DNA of 64,000 bases from Gordius sp. MW1 (GCA_964036665.1 OZ038532.1:11116537-11180536); one strand, 5' to 3'; counted from the stretch's first letter, positions 12,604-25,699 are shown. Numbers and translations are program-made. The notes: generated by a model not told the origin, from the letters alone.

Positions 12604-13854
12604 ATGTATATACTACTTGTTTTAAGAAATAAGACGTTTCATATTTTCAAAGATATACATAATTTTTGTGGCCTATTATACCATGGCGTAGCTAGCTTTT
12701 TACCCTCAGAGGAACTTTAATTTCAGATGGGTTATCGGCCGCTGAAACTTTTCCTAAAAACTGTTTTTCGAACTTTTTTCTCAACTGCTGTATATTGTAA
12801 TTCGCCTTACATTCTCTAACTCATACCTTTTCTTATACATAAGCTCATCAGAGGTCCTCCCTTAAATTGCACCCTCAGCAAATTAAATTTTTTGATGAAT
12901 TAGTACATATTGTAAAGTAAAAATGACGTTGTGTAAAACGACTATAATAATTTTGTCACCTCAATCATCTAGATCGATAAACGTAGATTTTATTAATAAA
13001 ATTGTTTGCTCTAAATGAAAAACTGGCGTTAAGCCATTTGGAAAAGTTTAATGATATAATGTCTAATTACAAGGTAACTCTTATCTATCTATAATTATTA
13101 AGTTTTTATGATGCCGTTTAATAGGATGCTATTAAAAATTGTTATCCCATTTACTTAAGAAATATTAAGGCTTTGGAATTAAATTTCCACTTTCTAAACG
13201 AATTAAATACTTTAAAATAATATGGATATTACTGTGTGAAAAAAGGTTACATAAAAGTCAATTAGCTTGAGTCGTCTCTAGATTTTTTTTAAAGATTTAA
13301 GATATTTTAATACACCCCGATAATTTAGCAAAAGTTTGTCACTAAACTTAGGTGTTGGTCGGTAGATTAATGACGTTTCTTCTGTCTGTGTACTAAATTC
13401 ACACATGAGGAACATTGACACAAAAAGAGTTATGCACAGCACACCATGCAATAGTGGACTCGATAAAAATCAAAGTAGCACAGAAAGACGGCATTCGTCA
13501 GCAATAACCATATGTTTTTCGATGATATTAAAATTTAATTTTTTTTATAAGTGAACTTATAATAGTTAATCATTCTCCTATATAAGGGAGTTAATAAGTG
13601 TGCAAAGGTGGACTTGAGTGTATGTAATTTAATATGTACAAACTTTAACTTAGCATATATTCTTTGATATGATAAATGTCATAAGCATTAAAAATAATTG
13701 ATCTTTATTGTTATTACATAATAGTTAATAAATTTGCAAATATAAACTTGAGTGTATATTGATAAATATAATAAATGCACAAGCTAAACTAAAAATTCAT
13801 CTTAAATTTTGATAATTAATATTAAAGTTGATTTTCTTCTTCTTTATCATATAT
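12604..13854. other. Intergenic stretch, no gene seen
   Basis: AT-rich sequence after the stop of the first host gene. A CATGGCGTAGCTAGC motif near 12683 looks like a decayed family A terminus. I see no coding exon or RNA gene. Confidence 0.5.
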
Positions 13855-13859
13855 TTATC

Positions 13860-14700
13860 CCAAAGTCATGAGGTTTCTATTGACTAGTTTCTTCCATCTT
13901 GATCGAAGTCCATGCCCGGATTTATCTTCTTATTTACCCTAACTTTGTCTTCTTGCCTTTTCCAAGTACGAGGTCGTCCTCTGTCTCTTTCCCAGCATCT
14001 CCATGTCCAATACCTTTAGATTTGCATCATTCGTTTCCATTTTAGATCAATTTCGCTTATCAAATCCACCATCGGTTAAACCCAATTTTTGCCCTGAGAC
14101 AGGCATTCGTCATATGGTCTATCTGAGTATACCCCAAGTTCTTTAATATCATTCTCATTTCTGTGGCTTTTAACAACATTTCTTTGGGAGACTTTAATTC
14201 CCAAGTTTGACTTACATAAATTAACACCGGCTTTATGGATTTGGAAGCTTTACTCTTCAAACATATTGGCATCTTCTTGTAGCATATTACACCAAATATA
14301 CTTCGCCATCTAAGCCATCCTTTTTTATCCCTGCATTAACTATTTTGCACAATCTCCCTTTTGATGTAGCATCGAACCGATGTATGTAAACTGGTATATT
14401 GATGGGTACTTTGGTCATCCAGCAATGGGATGAATGCTCATCTCAATAAATTCCGTTTATCGACTGTTGACATTTAAACCATATTAAAGCTAATCACTTT
14501 GACCTTTTCTAATACTATATCTTATTTCTCTTCGCATAGGATTATATCATCGGCAAATAGCTTAAATTAAGTAGATGATTTTAAAATGTCTCTCGTTATC
14601 GTGTCCATAATCATATTGAATAAAAAGGGTTTTAGAGCATTTCGTTGATGTGTTCCAATTTTAACTGGAAAACGTTAAGAATATCCCAACTGTCGTGCTA
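13860..14700 (-). pseudogene. LINE remnant, reverse transcriptase C-terminal half (RTE-like)
   Basis: Read on the minus strand from about 14690, conceptual translation gives LKPFLFNMIMDTITRDI, then FADDIIL (the catalytic YADD-type motif with F for Y), then PVLIYVSQTWELKSPKEM and ATEMRM. It ends with a basic GRPRTWKRQ segment. These are the post-catalytic landmarks of RTE-type LINE polymerases. Several stops and frame changes interrupt it and the 5' part is absent, so it is a dead, 5'-truncated copy. The element at 14728-16824 starts just beyond its upstream side. RTE is my best guess for the clade; the RT signature is firmer. Confidence 0.7.
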
Positions 14701-14727
14701 AGGAAAGATTTTGAGGCTTAATAAATA

Positions 14728-16824
14728 TTAATTGCTATGCAATTTATGGGCTCGCGTTTCGTTGTCTTGTCTTGAGTGAGTGAGTGAGTGAGTGAGTGAG
14801 TGAGTGAGTGAGTGAGTGAGTGAGTGAGTGAGTGAGTGAGTGAGTGAGTGAGTGAGTGAGTGAGTGAGTGAGTGAGTGAGGGAGTGAGTGAATGAGTGTC
14901 CTCTCTACCTTGTAATTTTTGCATATGTGCCGTGGAAACTTTAAGAGTTTTTAATGGCTGTGGACTTGTGCCTCTGTAAATGCCTTTTATTTTGCTTTCG
15001 CAAATACTATGACCACTGATTGGCTTTAATTTTTTGACCTCGCCCGCCAAATTCCATTATTGTTTATGGGTTCTGCTTAGCTTTGTACATTTATTTTCTT
15101 TTTGCAACTTGTCTAGATTGTTGATATATATAGGATGTTTGCGAAACTGGCCTAATAATTCCCGCCAAATTAATGATGACCGTTGTTTACTTCTACTTTA
15201 TCTGACCCCGGCCAAAGGTCAAAACTATTAATTTGGTTAATTGTTACTTAAATTGTATATTTGCTGCTTTGTGAATTATTGTTTCTTTTTGTTATTAACC
15301 TAAATTTTGCATTGATAATATATTGTTCTTGCTAATAAGATTAAAATTATACGCTATGGTCGTCTGCTGGCTACTGACTAATAGAAAAAAATGACCATTA
15401 GCCAAAGTAAAAATCGAAATTTTTTTTTCGTTTTTTTGAATTGCTATATTTGGTTAACATTTATAATTACCCTTTGCCTTCCCCCTACAAGGGCCTATGC
15501 CTCTACTGATATGGGTCCCTGTGCCCCCCCCCCTACAAAAGCCTATGCCTCTACTGATGCGGGTTCGAATCTCGGCGAGGGCAAATTTTTTTTAAATTAA
15601 TTATTAATGTACTGTTCTTGTTAATAACATTGATAATATTGACTTTTTGGCCGTCCGCTGCTGTTGACCAATAAAAAGAATGACCATGGCCAAAGTGTGG
15701 AATTTTTTTTCGTTTTTTTTTGTCTCTTATGTATTTATATCCCTTTTGACCGTCTCCTGGCTGCTGACCAATGGAAAAAAATGATCATTGGCCAAAGTGT
15801 TTCAAATTTTTTTTCTATATTATAAATATTGGCTATTTGGCCGTTTGCTGGCTACTGACTAATAAAAAATATGACCACTGGCCAAAGTGAGATTAAAATC
15901 AAATATGTTTTCTAGATTATAATTATTGGCTAGTATTTGGCCGTCTGCTGGCTACTCACCAATGGATTAGTCTCACCACTGGCCAAAGTGAGATTAAAAT
16001 CGATTTTTTTTCTAGATTATAATTATAGGCTAGTTATTTGGTTGTCTGCTGACCATTAGAAAAAATGACCACTGGCCAAAGTGTATATCACATTTTTTTT
16101 CTGTATTATAATTATAGGCTATTTGGCCGTCTGATCAATGGAAAAAATGACCGATAGCCAAAGTCTGATTGAAATTTTTTTAATATCTTGTTTATACTAT
16201 ACATATGCGCATGATTTGAATACAGTCTATAGTCATAATTCAAATAATGGGTCGCCTACACCAAATTTTTGAAATTTATACAGTATCAAAAAAAACGCTA
16301 AATTATAAGTTGTACGTTTTGGAAGGATGATTATTGGCTTTTCCAAGGTCATACCCTCTATTTGCGTTCCTTTCGTTATTTTCATTAATTTAGAAGTTGA
16401 TAAATAAGAATAAATGAAAGATAACCTATTCCTCAAAATCATGTATAAAATGCAAAATGATAACTTTGTTTTTTTCATATAAATATTTAAAAAGCTAAAT
16501 TTTTGTAAAACCTGTTATAAAACATTTATTAATACTTTATTTATTGAGTAAAATTATAAATGAAAATAGTATATTTAGAAAACAACTATAACGTTGTACG
16601 AGTATTATCTTACTCCCTGCTTGACCATTGCCGCCCCCCCCCATAGGCATTCTCGCCCCTTCCCATCTTTCTCGCCTAAAAATTGCATAGCAAATATGTT
16701 ACGTTTATACGGAGAATAGATGAGTTTCGTTCCCCCTTCCCTCCTGCACCTCCCTCTCCCCTTCCCCCCCCCCCCACTCCCCCCTTTCCTTCCCCCTTCC
16801 ACTAGGGGCGAAGCCCCTGGTTAA
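14728..16824 (+). mobile_element. Helentron-like element, copy B (diverged, with microsatellite and unique insert)
   Basis: The 5' end ATTGCTATGCAATTTATGGGC-type motif is at 14731. A GAGT microsatellite follows (14774-14898), then about 440 bp of sequence not shared with other copies (14900-15340), a tRNA-like module (about 15478-15586), decayed minisatellite (15600-16170) and the 3' subterminal repeat near 16676-16692. It ends in a hairpin AGGGGC-GAA-GCCCCT at 16804-16818. The hairpin arms differ from copy A but still pair. Internal units are more diverged than in the other copies, so this is probably an older insertion. Confidence 0.68.
14774..14898 (+). repeat. (GAGT)n microsatellite
   Basis: About 31 units of GAGT with two or three interruptions near the 3' side (GGAG at 14880, AATG at 14890). 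It lies inside the 5' part of the Helentron-like copy B. The Leu-Thr-His-Ser repeat ORF on the minus strand is only this microsatellite. Confidence 0.97.
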
Positions 16825-18590
16825 TCTATCAGGCCAATATTTTTCGAATTTAATAAGTAGGTAATAACGAAAGCAGAATTCCACTCCAACTGTGGGGAAC
16901 TTAAAATGTTGTTTCATATCCTGAACTTCCTTTCTTGGGATAAATTGATTAACGATATACCAATCGATTAAGGAATTCATCATAAAAAATAAAACTATTC
17001 AGGTGATGGGGTACAAATCTAAAAGAAGGTCGGAGGGCTATGAAGTATTTTTTAAAGCAATTGCGAATGACCGCTAAGTAAATAATAATTCTTACACCGA
17101 GACGGCTACAATTTGGATCACGGAGGGGATGACAGGCTTATGTATTTATGGGGTTTTAATATATTTTAGCACAAAACAAGCAATTTTAAAAATTTTCCTA
17201 GGTTTCATCAAATAATTTGAACATTTTTAATGATTTCTTTTAAGACTCCTTCAGTTAAAACTCATTAATTGAACAATAAATTGTATAGTAAACACTAGTG
17301 TTGTGTTGAAGCGCACCATTTTAGACCTGCTATTAAAAGAGTAAACAGACTTAATACCATCACCATTATAAGGGTTCATCGTGAGATGCGCTTCCCTAGC
17401 GTGAGGTCCCTTTTTTCTTACTAATTCCCTCCCCCATGGTCCTATATCGTAGAAAAAATTACTATGGAGCGAGCGCTGTGTTTTTATAGAACCGCCACAT
17501 GTGCTATATTCTCTAGTTTTGCCACCACATCGATGAATCAAATAAGGTATGAGGGAGGGGTACTTTATAACTTTATTTTATTTATTTTCTCCCTACCTAA
17601 ACTAGCAAAACCGTGGAAAAATAAATGTTTTTGTTTTTATATTTATATATTACCTAACTTGGATACCCCGCTACGAGTTATAAGCACTATTATTACTAGC
17701 ACACGGTTCGGTTGTTAGTTTTGGAATAAGATTATGAGATTATTGAAATTTAGTTAAAACAGGGATACTGGACCCTCTGGGATTAACCGTATTTTTTTAT
17801 TATTAAAAAATTATATTAAAAATAAATTAAAATTTGAACTATATGTTTAAGCCATGGGATATAAGTTAAAAAATATTGCAAAACAAAATTTAATAAAAAA
17901 GAACATTGGCGGGCGGGCACCTTGTAAAGATTCGGGAAATTTAAAAAATAGAGCTCTAGGTTATTTTAAAATTAAATGTTTTCGCGTAATTGCACTTCAC
18001 TATGTTAATAAATTGATTTTTTCAAATAAAATGTTTGTTGTGTTCTTATTTGTTACAAATAAAATTAATTGAAAGATAAAAATAGAAGAGAGTTTCGAAT
18101 TATGCTTGATTGTTAAGGTATATTTACATAAGAATACAAGTCCCATCCGGGAGTTTTGAAAGGTGAGTGTCAGGTATATTATATTGTACTCATAAAAACT
18201 TAAATACAATATGTATATGTTATTACAGAAAGCTTAAATTATTATAAATGTCTGCATTGCCTACAGCGTGTTATTGACATTAAAAACTAGCTAACACCCT
18301 CCCCCCCCCCCCCAAGCATATATCTAATGATTCATAAGAGTCTCTATGAAAAATTAATAAACTAAGGGTCGGTATGCTAAACACTCACATTGAAACTCTT
18401 CACAAGAAAAGGAGACCAAGAATGTGGGTGTAGCTCTTTTATGAACACCATAATATCACTATACCAGACCGTAGGGCACGCCCTCCAGCGCGCCCTTCAC
18501 AACACTAGTAAGCAACCAATTTAGGGGATTAATTTTTAAAATATTTTATGTTTCGATGGGAACAAGGTTAATATATTTTCTAGTTTACTG
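16825..18590. other. Intergenic stretch, no gene supported
   Basis: AT-rich DNA with short ORFs on both strands that show no recognisable motif, no plausible splice context and no repeat in the window. A C-run lies at about 18301-18313. The ACACTAGTGTTGTG at 17292 resembles a hAT-2 terminus but is too short to call. Confidence 0.45.
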
Positions 18591-18597
18591 CTCGGGC

Positions 18598-18790
18598 TAT
18601 CTGCTCAATGCTTGAACTGATTTTGCTGCTTCAACTCGCCTTTCGAGCATTTTTATATACTACTGTTCTCCCTATTGCACCGACCAACGAGCACTCATTG
18701 TGCTAACGATCATATTCGCCATCTCAGTATGCGTGCTTGCGTTTAGAGTTGAAGCAAGTTAAGCTGCTAATCACGAAAATAAATCCCTGT
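18598..18790 (+). repeat. Dispersed repeat shared with 47040-47250 and 48840-49050
   Basis: Contains the words GCTGCTTCAACT, CGAGCATTTTTA and CGAGCACTCATTGTGCTAACG. These recur in the same order near 48950-49025, and in reverse complement near 47080-47165. It looks like one terminus of the long-inverted-repeat element in the last AGFG intron. Confidence 0.5.
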
Positions 18791-19351
18791 CAAAAGATAA
18801 AAAATCTTGGGAATATGTCGATTGAAATGGAGATCCGAGAAATCGTGGTTAAGTCATTCGAAATTCTAATACTCCACTAACATATAAATTTAAATGGGAC
18901 TCACGGGTGTGTAGTCGATTTAGGGTTTGGAATAAATTTTATTGGTTAGGAAGTAACAATTTTCGGGTTTTGGGTAAATATGATTATGACCGTTTAAATC
19001 TTAAAACATTTGTGCAACCTACCGTTTTTAAAGTGGCAAAAAGCAAAACCCATTGCAAATTTAAAATAGAGAAGGAAAGGAATAACATCACAGAAGTAAA
19101 TAAATTTAAAACAAGTAAAGTGAATCTAATCCTTGGAAGGGCAGTGAACAAATTGATAAGGTCAACACAAGTAACTTTTAAAAGTATATATGTCGAAGAT
19201 TTATATTTTTGTCATATGAATATTGGTATGGCTGTGGAAAATTAAACAAATTCGCAATAACAAGTTTTTAAATTATAACCACCCTGTTACATCCATAGAC
19301 TAGATAGACTGCTCATGCCATATGTTTCATATGGTATATTGTGTGTCACTC

Positions 19352-19942
19352 ATTGACAAACCTACAAAACATGCATGATAGATATGCTCAAGAAGCAGCC
19401 CGAGGAGGCCTGATTGTCAATGCTGAAAAATCCACGCTACTTGCCCTTAACGCACAACCCAATGCGAGTATCATGAGCCATAATTCTATTATTAATCCCT
19501 CGGACCAAGTCAAATACCTTGGTGTGTCTCTGTGCGCGGACAAGTACACCACGCTAGATCTCAGAAAAAATAACAAAGGCTACCAACAGGTTCAAACAAT
19601 GCAACAGAATTTGGAACTGCAAGATGTTCTCAAGAAACACCAAACTTCGCCTATACAAAACCTTAATCCTTCCAGCACTCTTTTACGGCTGCGAGACCTG
19701 GAACCTCAAAACAAGCTCAATCAAAAGCATACAAACAAAGGTGAACAAAATGTTGAGAATTCTCTGTCAAATCTTCTACCCAAGAATAATTAGGAATGAG
19801 AACTTATGGTTTCTATGCAAACTTCCCCCGGTCAAATACATGATTTTGGTTAAAAAGTGGAACTTCTTAGCACACCAGTTTCGGAGAGGCTCCCCCAACC
19901 TCTGCATGTCTACTTCTATCTTTCCGCCAGTTTTAAGACTAT
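19352..19942 (+). pseudogene. LINE fragment, post-RT region
   Basis: Two overlapping frames carry polymerase landmarks: AARGGLIVNAEKSTLLAL and QVKYLGVSL, then LRLYKTLILPALFYGCETW and NKMLRILCQ. This is the thumb/connection region found after the YADD box in non-LTR retrotransposons. It breaks the P-type element between two stretches that are contiguous in the related MITE, so it was inserted into it. It is short and frameshifted, so dead. Confidence 0.75.
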
Positions 19943-19954
19943 AACTGGTGTATT

Positions 19955-20845
19955 TATTACATTTTGCGCTATGCCATTTTGTTCCAGTATAAGGAGTCGG
20001 GATAAAAAATATTCTTTCCATAAGAGTTTGGATTAACACAATATTCTTGAGAATGCTCTTATCATTTTACCCCAGAAATGTTCTATCCAACTTCAACAAA
20101 CTATCATCAATTGAGAGAAGATGCCATTCCAACAATTTTTGATTTTTCAGCACAGGTAAACCTATAAATCTTTATTTATTGCTTTTATTAAGATTATTAT
20201 TTATTCTTATTTTAATAATTTGTAACTAGAAAATTTTACTATATGAAAAAATAGAAAGAAAACAGACTTATAATGCTGAGGACACTCCTTTAAAGGACAC
20301 TTCTAATTCACCTATTGAGAAAAAGAAAAGGAAACAAATTGCTCTTTCAGAAAAAGATCAATTAGATAAATTTTATAATTATATATATAGTATAAATTCA
20401 TTTTATATTTTAATTCATAGGTTTTATGAAATGCTCTATTGTCAATATAAAAGAAATGCAGGACAAATCCGATGTATGCCTTTATATAGCTATTTATATG
20501 GATGAAATGGCTATACGCAAAAATATCTATTGGGATGGTAATCAATATCATGGGTAATTAGGTATTGAATTGAAAATTTATTTTTAATAGTTATATTGAT
20601 TTAGGCAATCATATGACCAATTCAAATTTGATTCCACCTGTCTCTGTAGCTTTTTTTGATGGCAACGGTAATCAGTAGTTCTTGGAAAATACTTTTAGGG
20701 TATTTCCTTGTCTCAGGTGTAATATCAGAACTCCTATAAAATATAGTGACAGAGGCTTTGTATTACATTGAGCCAACTGGAGTTATTGTAAAGGCCTTGG
20801 TGTGTGATGGACTTTCTGCTAATTAAAAAAGGTAAATTGACTTGT
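19955..20845 (+). pseudogene. P-element/THAP9-like transposase remnant
   Basis: A THAP zinc-finger start is visible as MPFCSSIRSRDKKYSFHK (about 19972). The THAP-closing motif DAIPTIFDFS follows near 20128. Further on, LYIAIYMDEMAIRKN with YWDGNQYHG (about 20490-20555), YIDLGNHMTNSNLIPPVSVA (about 20593-20652) and EALYYIEPTGVIVKALVCDG (about 20752-20812) match the order of the RNase H-like core of P-type transposases. Frames change between blocks and stops are present, so no active enzyme is expected. Confidence 0.75.
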
Positions 20846-21525
20846 ATTGTATGCATTTCTTTTTTATCATCTATCCTAATAATTGTTTAAATAATAATTA
20901 TCATTAAATTAATATAAAAAATAATTTTGGCTTAATATATCCCTTTAAAGAATTAATATTATTATTTAAAACTACGTACTCTCTCTTTAATAACTTTAAA
21001 AATAGGAATTTCTTAAATAATGAAAACATAAATTTAATAATATTATAAAATATTTTTCATCTAATCGGTTCTAATATTTTTAATATTAAACAATCACCTT
21101 ATTAATCAAGATTTTTCACATTTACATTTTTTAATTAATTTAATAGTTTTAAAAAATCTTAAAATCTTTTTCATAATCATTCCCTTAATATAATTCAAAA
21201 ACTAAGAATTAATATAGGAAATAAATTAAATAATAATGTTTTGGTCAATAAAAGTCAAGTTACCTTCCTCACAAGTTAATAAATTGGAACGAACGTCAAT
21301 AAATTAATATTATACATAATATAGATGGCGCTATATTTATTAAATAGTCATAATATATCTACCCAACTCAATATTTTTTTATTTACCTTTTTAAGATTAT
21401 TTAATTTACAATAATTACTAATATCTATGTAATCAATAATATCTATGTAATCACTACTTTACCAGTTAACATTTAAATGCCGGAAAAAAGTGTAAACATT
21501 TTGTGCGTTGATTAGTTTGTTTTGT

Positions 21526-22749
21526 ACATCATTATAGAAATTTTATTAACAATATTGGTTCATAATATATATAATACAAACATAAACATTACTTTTCCAA
21601 TTTTTTCTTTTACTAGATGAAATTATCGTTTTAAATATTGGACCATCATTGAATTTATTTATTTTAATCTAAGGTCCTCTCCCCAAAGGGAGGACTATAT
21701 TTTCTACCTTGTTTTCTAACCAAACTTTATTTACTAGGCGACAAAAAGAAATAATTATATTTATAATGAATGAAATAATAATATTGATAATCATCGTGAT
21801 TTTCCTATAATATAGTATAATGTGTATCTACTTTTTGTGACATAAGGTTATTTTTATATAATTAACTTATAGATATTGATTAATGGTGCGTGTGTTCTAT
21901 AAATGTCAGTAGATGTAGTAGATGTACAAAATTAGAATTTTACGTTGACAGAATGATTTGGCAAAGATCATGTTAACACAGTAATGAGTGTAATTTAACC
22001 AAGATAAAAATGAAATAAGAAAAAATCGATAAAATAACAAATCATCGATAAGCACTTGATAAAATAACAAATATTAAAAAAATCGATTAATACGGCATAA
22101 TATGCCACAATTACATTGTAAGTAAGATGATGTTTTTATAACAAAAGACAATTTTTATAAAAAATTATTTGCATTGTTGTTTTGCCATTACATGATTGAA
22201 AATCTGGCAAAATAGATTTTAAAAATAATAAATCAGGATCTTCTTCTTTTAAACATTTAGCCTCTTCTATATCAATCAGTCTATTGAGTTGATCAACAAA
22301 CAGAGTTCTTTTGTTACAAGGTCTATTTTCTTTTCAAGATCATCAAAGGTGCTTGTGGTGGGAGTTTCATCAAAAACTTTTTCCACAAACATCATGTCAT
22401 TCTTTTTCGAAAGGTCCATTTTAAAAGTTTTCCCCCTGCGCTCCCTGATTTTAGTAATTTGCAACTTATAAACAGCTATATATAGTTTAATGTTTAAATA
22501 CCAGGCATATTACAATCTTTGGCTAAATTATTCCAACATTTTGTATCTCAAACTTAATACCTTCACACCATATAATTTTATTCTTTTCAACGCTTTTGAA
22601 CATATATAAACTTTGCTGATACCTAAAAACTCAAAATTCATATAACATTTAGGCTTACGAAAAATTCTGCATCCTACAAAATCGCTGTTATGTTATGCGT
22701 CTATAATCAAAATCTGCTGTAAATCGGATATTAAGACACGGCTATGTTA
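21526..22749. other. AT-rich stretch; part repeated at 34339-34562
   Basis: From about 21750 to 22120, stretches such as GTTATTTTTATATAATTAAC, the GGCAAAGAT block and ATATGCCACA correspond in order to 34339-34562, suggesting one more decayed dispersed element. ORFs at 22276-22471 overlap on opposite strands and show nothing I can name. Confidence 0.4.
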
Positions 22750-23758
22750 AAACACGTATGACGATTTTTGCTGCGCAGCAAAATCCGATATTAAGACAAG
22801 CCCTTAAAGTCTATATAGTTATATCTACTAAATGTGCGTTAATCATTTTACAAATTGAGGACGATTTGAAAACGTCTAACGTAATACAACCCCGTAATCA
22901 TAATTTTTTTAGGGAACATTATCATAAAAAAATCAATAAAAAAGTAGGAAATGCAAATTTTTACCATAAACATGCTTGAAGCTAAAAACAACCAAGTTTC
23001 CCTCGTAAAAATAACTTGTAATATTCAACTTAATTTCATATTCGACACGGGTTCGTCGATAACTATAGTTGATAGAGTTGATTGGTTTAAAATTTGTAAT
23101 GGTGGATTATTTAAAGAGTCAAAATTGGAAGTGCGGCTATTTACTAATGACAAACGTTAATAAGACAATGCGACGTGCGTGTGACCGTAAATAATGTTGT
23201 TAAAAATTTAATATTATACACATCGGATCTAAAGGTTAATAATATAGGATGGGACTGGATTAAAAACTTTGAGGTTGATTGGTGTTAAAAAATTAAAAAT
23301 AAGCCCGCATCGTGTAGTGATTAAATAGTCCAGGCACGAAAAATGATAAGTTTTGTGCAGAGTTTCTATTTGGAATTATGATGTTTGAAAAATTATGAGG
23401 CAACGATGAAAATAAAGCCAGGCGAACCTAAATTCTGTCGAGCTTGAAGAATACCTTATGAGTGGCGCAGTGAGATAGAGGAGTTAAATAATTGGGTTAA
23501 AGAAGAAATAACCAAACCTGTACCCATTAGTTATTGGGCAACGCCCTTAGTACCTGTGAGAAAAGCCGAGGGTAATATGGGATTATGTGCTGACTTTCGC
23601 ATCACTGAATCCTTGTATTAAAATTCTAAAATTTCAATTGCCGGATTTAGATTAGATTTTGGTCAAGTTTAAAGGATGTAAACACTTCTCCAAATTAGGT
23701 TTTGTCACAACTTATTTGCAATTAAGAGTATCCAATGAGATGAGTCAATCCCTAGCTA

Positions 23759-24076
23759 CATGGGCGTACCCAGGTTTTAAATTAGGGGGGTGGGCAGATT
23801 AAAAAAAAAAGATCTCGACATCCATAAGTTTTCCTGAAAAAAAGTCTCAACATCCATAAATTTTCCGGCGACCAAAAAAAAGCAACTCTTAGTGGGGGCA
23901 GCCGGACCCCCTGCCCCCCCGGCTAATTAGGGGGGGGGGGCAGGGGTCCGGCTTCCCCCCTCTGGCTAATTAGGGGGGGGGACATAATTTTTTTTAATTT
24001 GTTAGGGTTTTTGTATTGAAATTTTTTTTTAAATTAGGGGAGGGGGCAGCCGCCCCCCCCCCTGCGTACGCCCATG
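23759..24076. mobile_element. CATGGGCG MITE, copy 2 (expanded)
   Basis: Ends CATGGGCGTAC and GTACGCCCATG with 8-bp duplications CCTAGCTA at 23751-23758 and 24077-24084. At 318 bp it is about twice the usual length because a G/C-rich internal block is repeated. It is inserted in the Gypsy fossil. Confidence 0.88.
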
Positions 24077-24276
24077 CCTAGCTATAAACATACATTTAGG
24101 TCTATTTAAGTTTTAAGATTGTTTTTTGGATTAAGCATTTCGGCTCCAATCTTTCAAATTGCCATGAATTCTTTCGGCAAATTGAAGGTGTTTTCTATTA
24201 TATAGATGATCTGTTTGCATAAAAAACCCAAGCGGAACATGATTATAAATTAAGACAAATTACGAATGATGATAAT

Positions 24277-24484
24277 AGGGGGCGTGTGGGTTTAGTAGGT
24301 ATATGCTTAGTCTTTAAACATGAGCTCGCTAGTTCATATCCCGCTTTAGCACTTTCTTTCAAAAGATTTAAAATATATCACATCGTCAACACGGCCAGGC
24401 CTGGATAGCCGAGCATCGCCCCCCATTCAAATATCTAAAAAAGCTGACCACCTTAGTGTGACAAACAGCTATTGGAAATTTTTT
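24277..24484 (+). mobile_element. tRNA-derived SINE with 16-bp target duplication
   Basis: A 208-bp insertion flanked by the identical 16-mer TACGAATGATGATAAT (24261-24276 and 24485-24500). Its head resembles a tRNA gene: GTGGGTTTAGTAGG fits a pol III A box, and AGTTCATATCC some 40 bp later fits a B box. The tail is T-rich. Long duplications are typical of LINE-mobilised SINEs. It splits the Gypsy fossil. Confidence 0.75.
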
Positions 24485-24640
24485 TACGAATGATGATAAT
24501 GGGTTAAGAGTTTCTAAAAGCAAGTGTTTTTTGATGTCAATAAAGTAGAGTATTTGGGTCATATTATCGAAGGTCGGGTGGGACATATGACCCATAAAGA
24601 AGGGTGGTTTGCAGAAACAAATCGGGAAGCATTTATATTT

Positions 24641-25690
24641 TTATAGTAGGTTGCATCCCACGCAGATTAGATAAATCTCTAATAACACTGGTGGCAATAG
24701 CAAAGCGAAGGACGAATCAAAAGAATTGATTACAAACAACCGAAAAGGGCAAACACCATACAATTCCACCGACCGTGACCGCCCGATCAGAATATACCCC
24801 CCCCTCTCCGAAACCTAACCCCCAAAAAGAGGGAGGCATGTATTGCATGACGATGCGCGTGGGATACGAGGAAACAGCGGGCCCTGATCAATAATTGGCT
24901 CCGAAAAGTGGGCTAGGAACGTAAGAAGGTTACCAAAAAAGTCTGAAATTTGACAATCAATAAATAAGGAGTTGGTATGGGAATAAAGCAAAGATGTAGC
25001 GAATCCTTGGAATTGACAGACTATAAATAAAGAATTGGCCCGAGAAGCAGCGGAGAACTATAATTGTCATCAGAAGATTCCAAAATCCTTGAAAGTGAAG
25101 AGCCATAAATTAAAACCTGGTGCGGAAAAATAGGTCAAAGAAGCGAAAGGAATTTTAAGGTTTGGAGTCTAGCCAGAAAATCAAGAATCTAAAACCCCGC
25201 GTTAATTAGAAAAAAAAATCAGAACGTTTTTTCTCCAGACGTTTCTGTAGAACCTTCTTTCCCAGAACTTCTCTCAAAGATCGGTTTTCCGAAACACACA
25301 ATACCTAACCCTCGTACGTAGAAACCTAGTAGCATCCCTATATTTTCCTCAAAACTTTCCCCCTGTCTAAAGGTATACCGCCCGCATCTTATAACTTACC
25401 TAAGCGTGTAAAGAGAAAGTCGTATTATTCGCCGTTGAACGTGTTATAATTTTTGGCCTCCGAACCCCCTCCCTTAACGCCCTATATATTCGTCGTCTCG
25501 AAATTTGTAATATCATATATCATATTTGGAACGTATAAAAGTATTGTTGAAAGTATAATTTCACGAGGAAAATTTTCTAGCCTCAGAACGCAAAAGTGCA
25601 TATCCCATGTATTAGAGACCCCACCCCGATAATCTAAGGCGTAAAAGCTATACCCTTTTCCCTAACCCTGTCCAAAACATGAAAGAATGA
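24641..25690. other. Stretch without recognisable features
   Basis: Moderately GC-richer than its surroundings, with A/G-rich and C-rich tracts. I found no long ORF, no RNA gene and no match to other repeats in the window. Confidence 0.4.
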
Positions 25691-25699
25691 GCTCCAATG

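Larger units (their letters stand above)
19299..21525 (+). mobile_element. P-type (THAP) DNA transposon, decayed, with LINE inserted
   Basis: The left terminus CATAGACTAGATAGACTG at 19299 matches the terminal repeats of the MITE at 28522-28969. The next 50 bp also match that MITE read in reverse. After a LINE insertion, homology resumes near 19945, runs into THAP transposase sequence, and returns to MITE homology at about 21255-21525 (for example CCTTCCTCAC, ACGTCAATAAAT, CATTTTGTGCGTTGAT). The right terminal repeat itself is gone. Known P elements carry a THAP DNA-binding domain and make 8-bp duplications, which fits the 8-bp duplication at the MITE. Confidence 0.72.
22750..24640 (+). mobile_element. 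Gypsy-type LTR retroelement fossil, broken
   Basis: Parts in order: an aspartic protease region with FDTGSS near 23040, a reverse transcriptase start near 23520 with PISYWATPLVPV and LCADF, and a later RT region near 24195 with a YIDDL-type catalytic box. No LTR, gag or integrase is recognised. It is broken by many changes (well over five) and by two insertions, a MITE (23759-24076) and a SINE (24277-24484). By its decay it is old. Confidence 0.7.

Noticed and set aside
14718-15050. ORF with repeated Leu-Thr-His-Ser
   Set aside because: Direct translation of the (GAGT)n microsatellite.
18907-19245. 112-codon ORF, Lys/Asn-rich
   Set aside because: No motif, no homologous copy, no splice context; it is next to decayed transposons. 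Could be real but I cannot support it.
22276-22471. Overlapping ORFs on both strands
   Set aside because: Short, no recognised motif, and no evidence favouring either strand.
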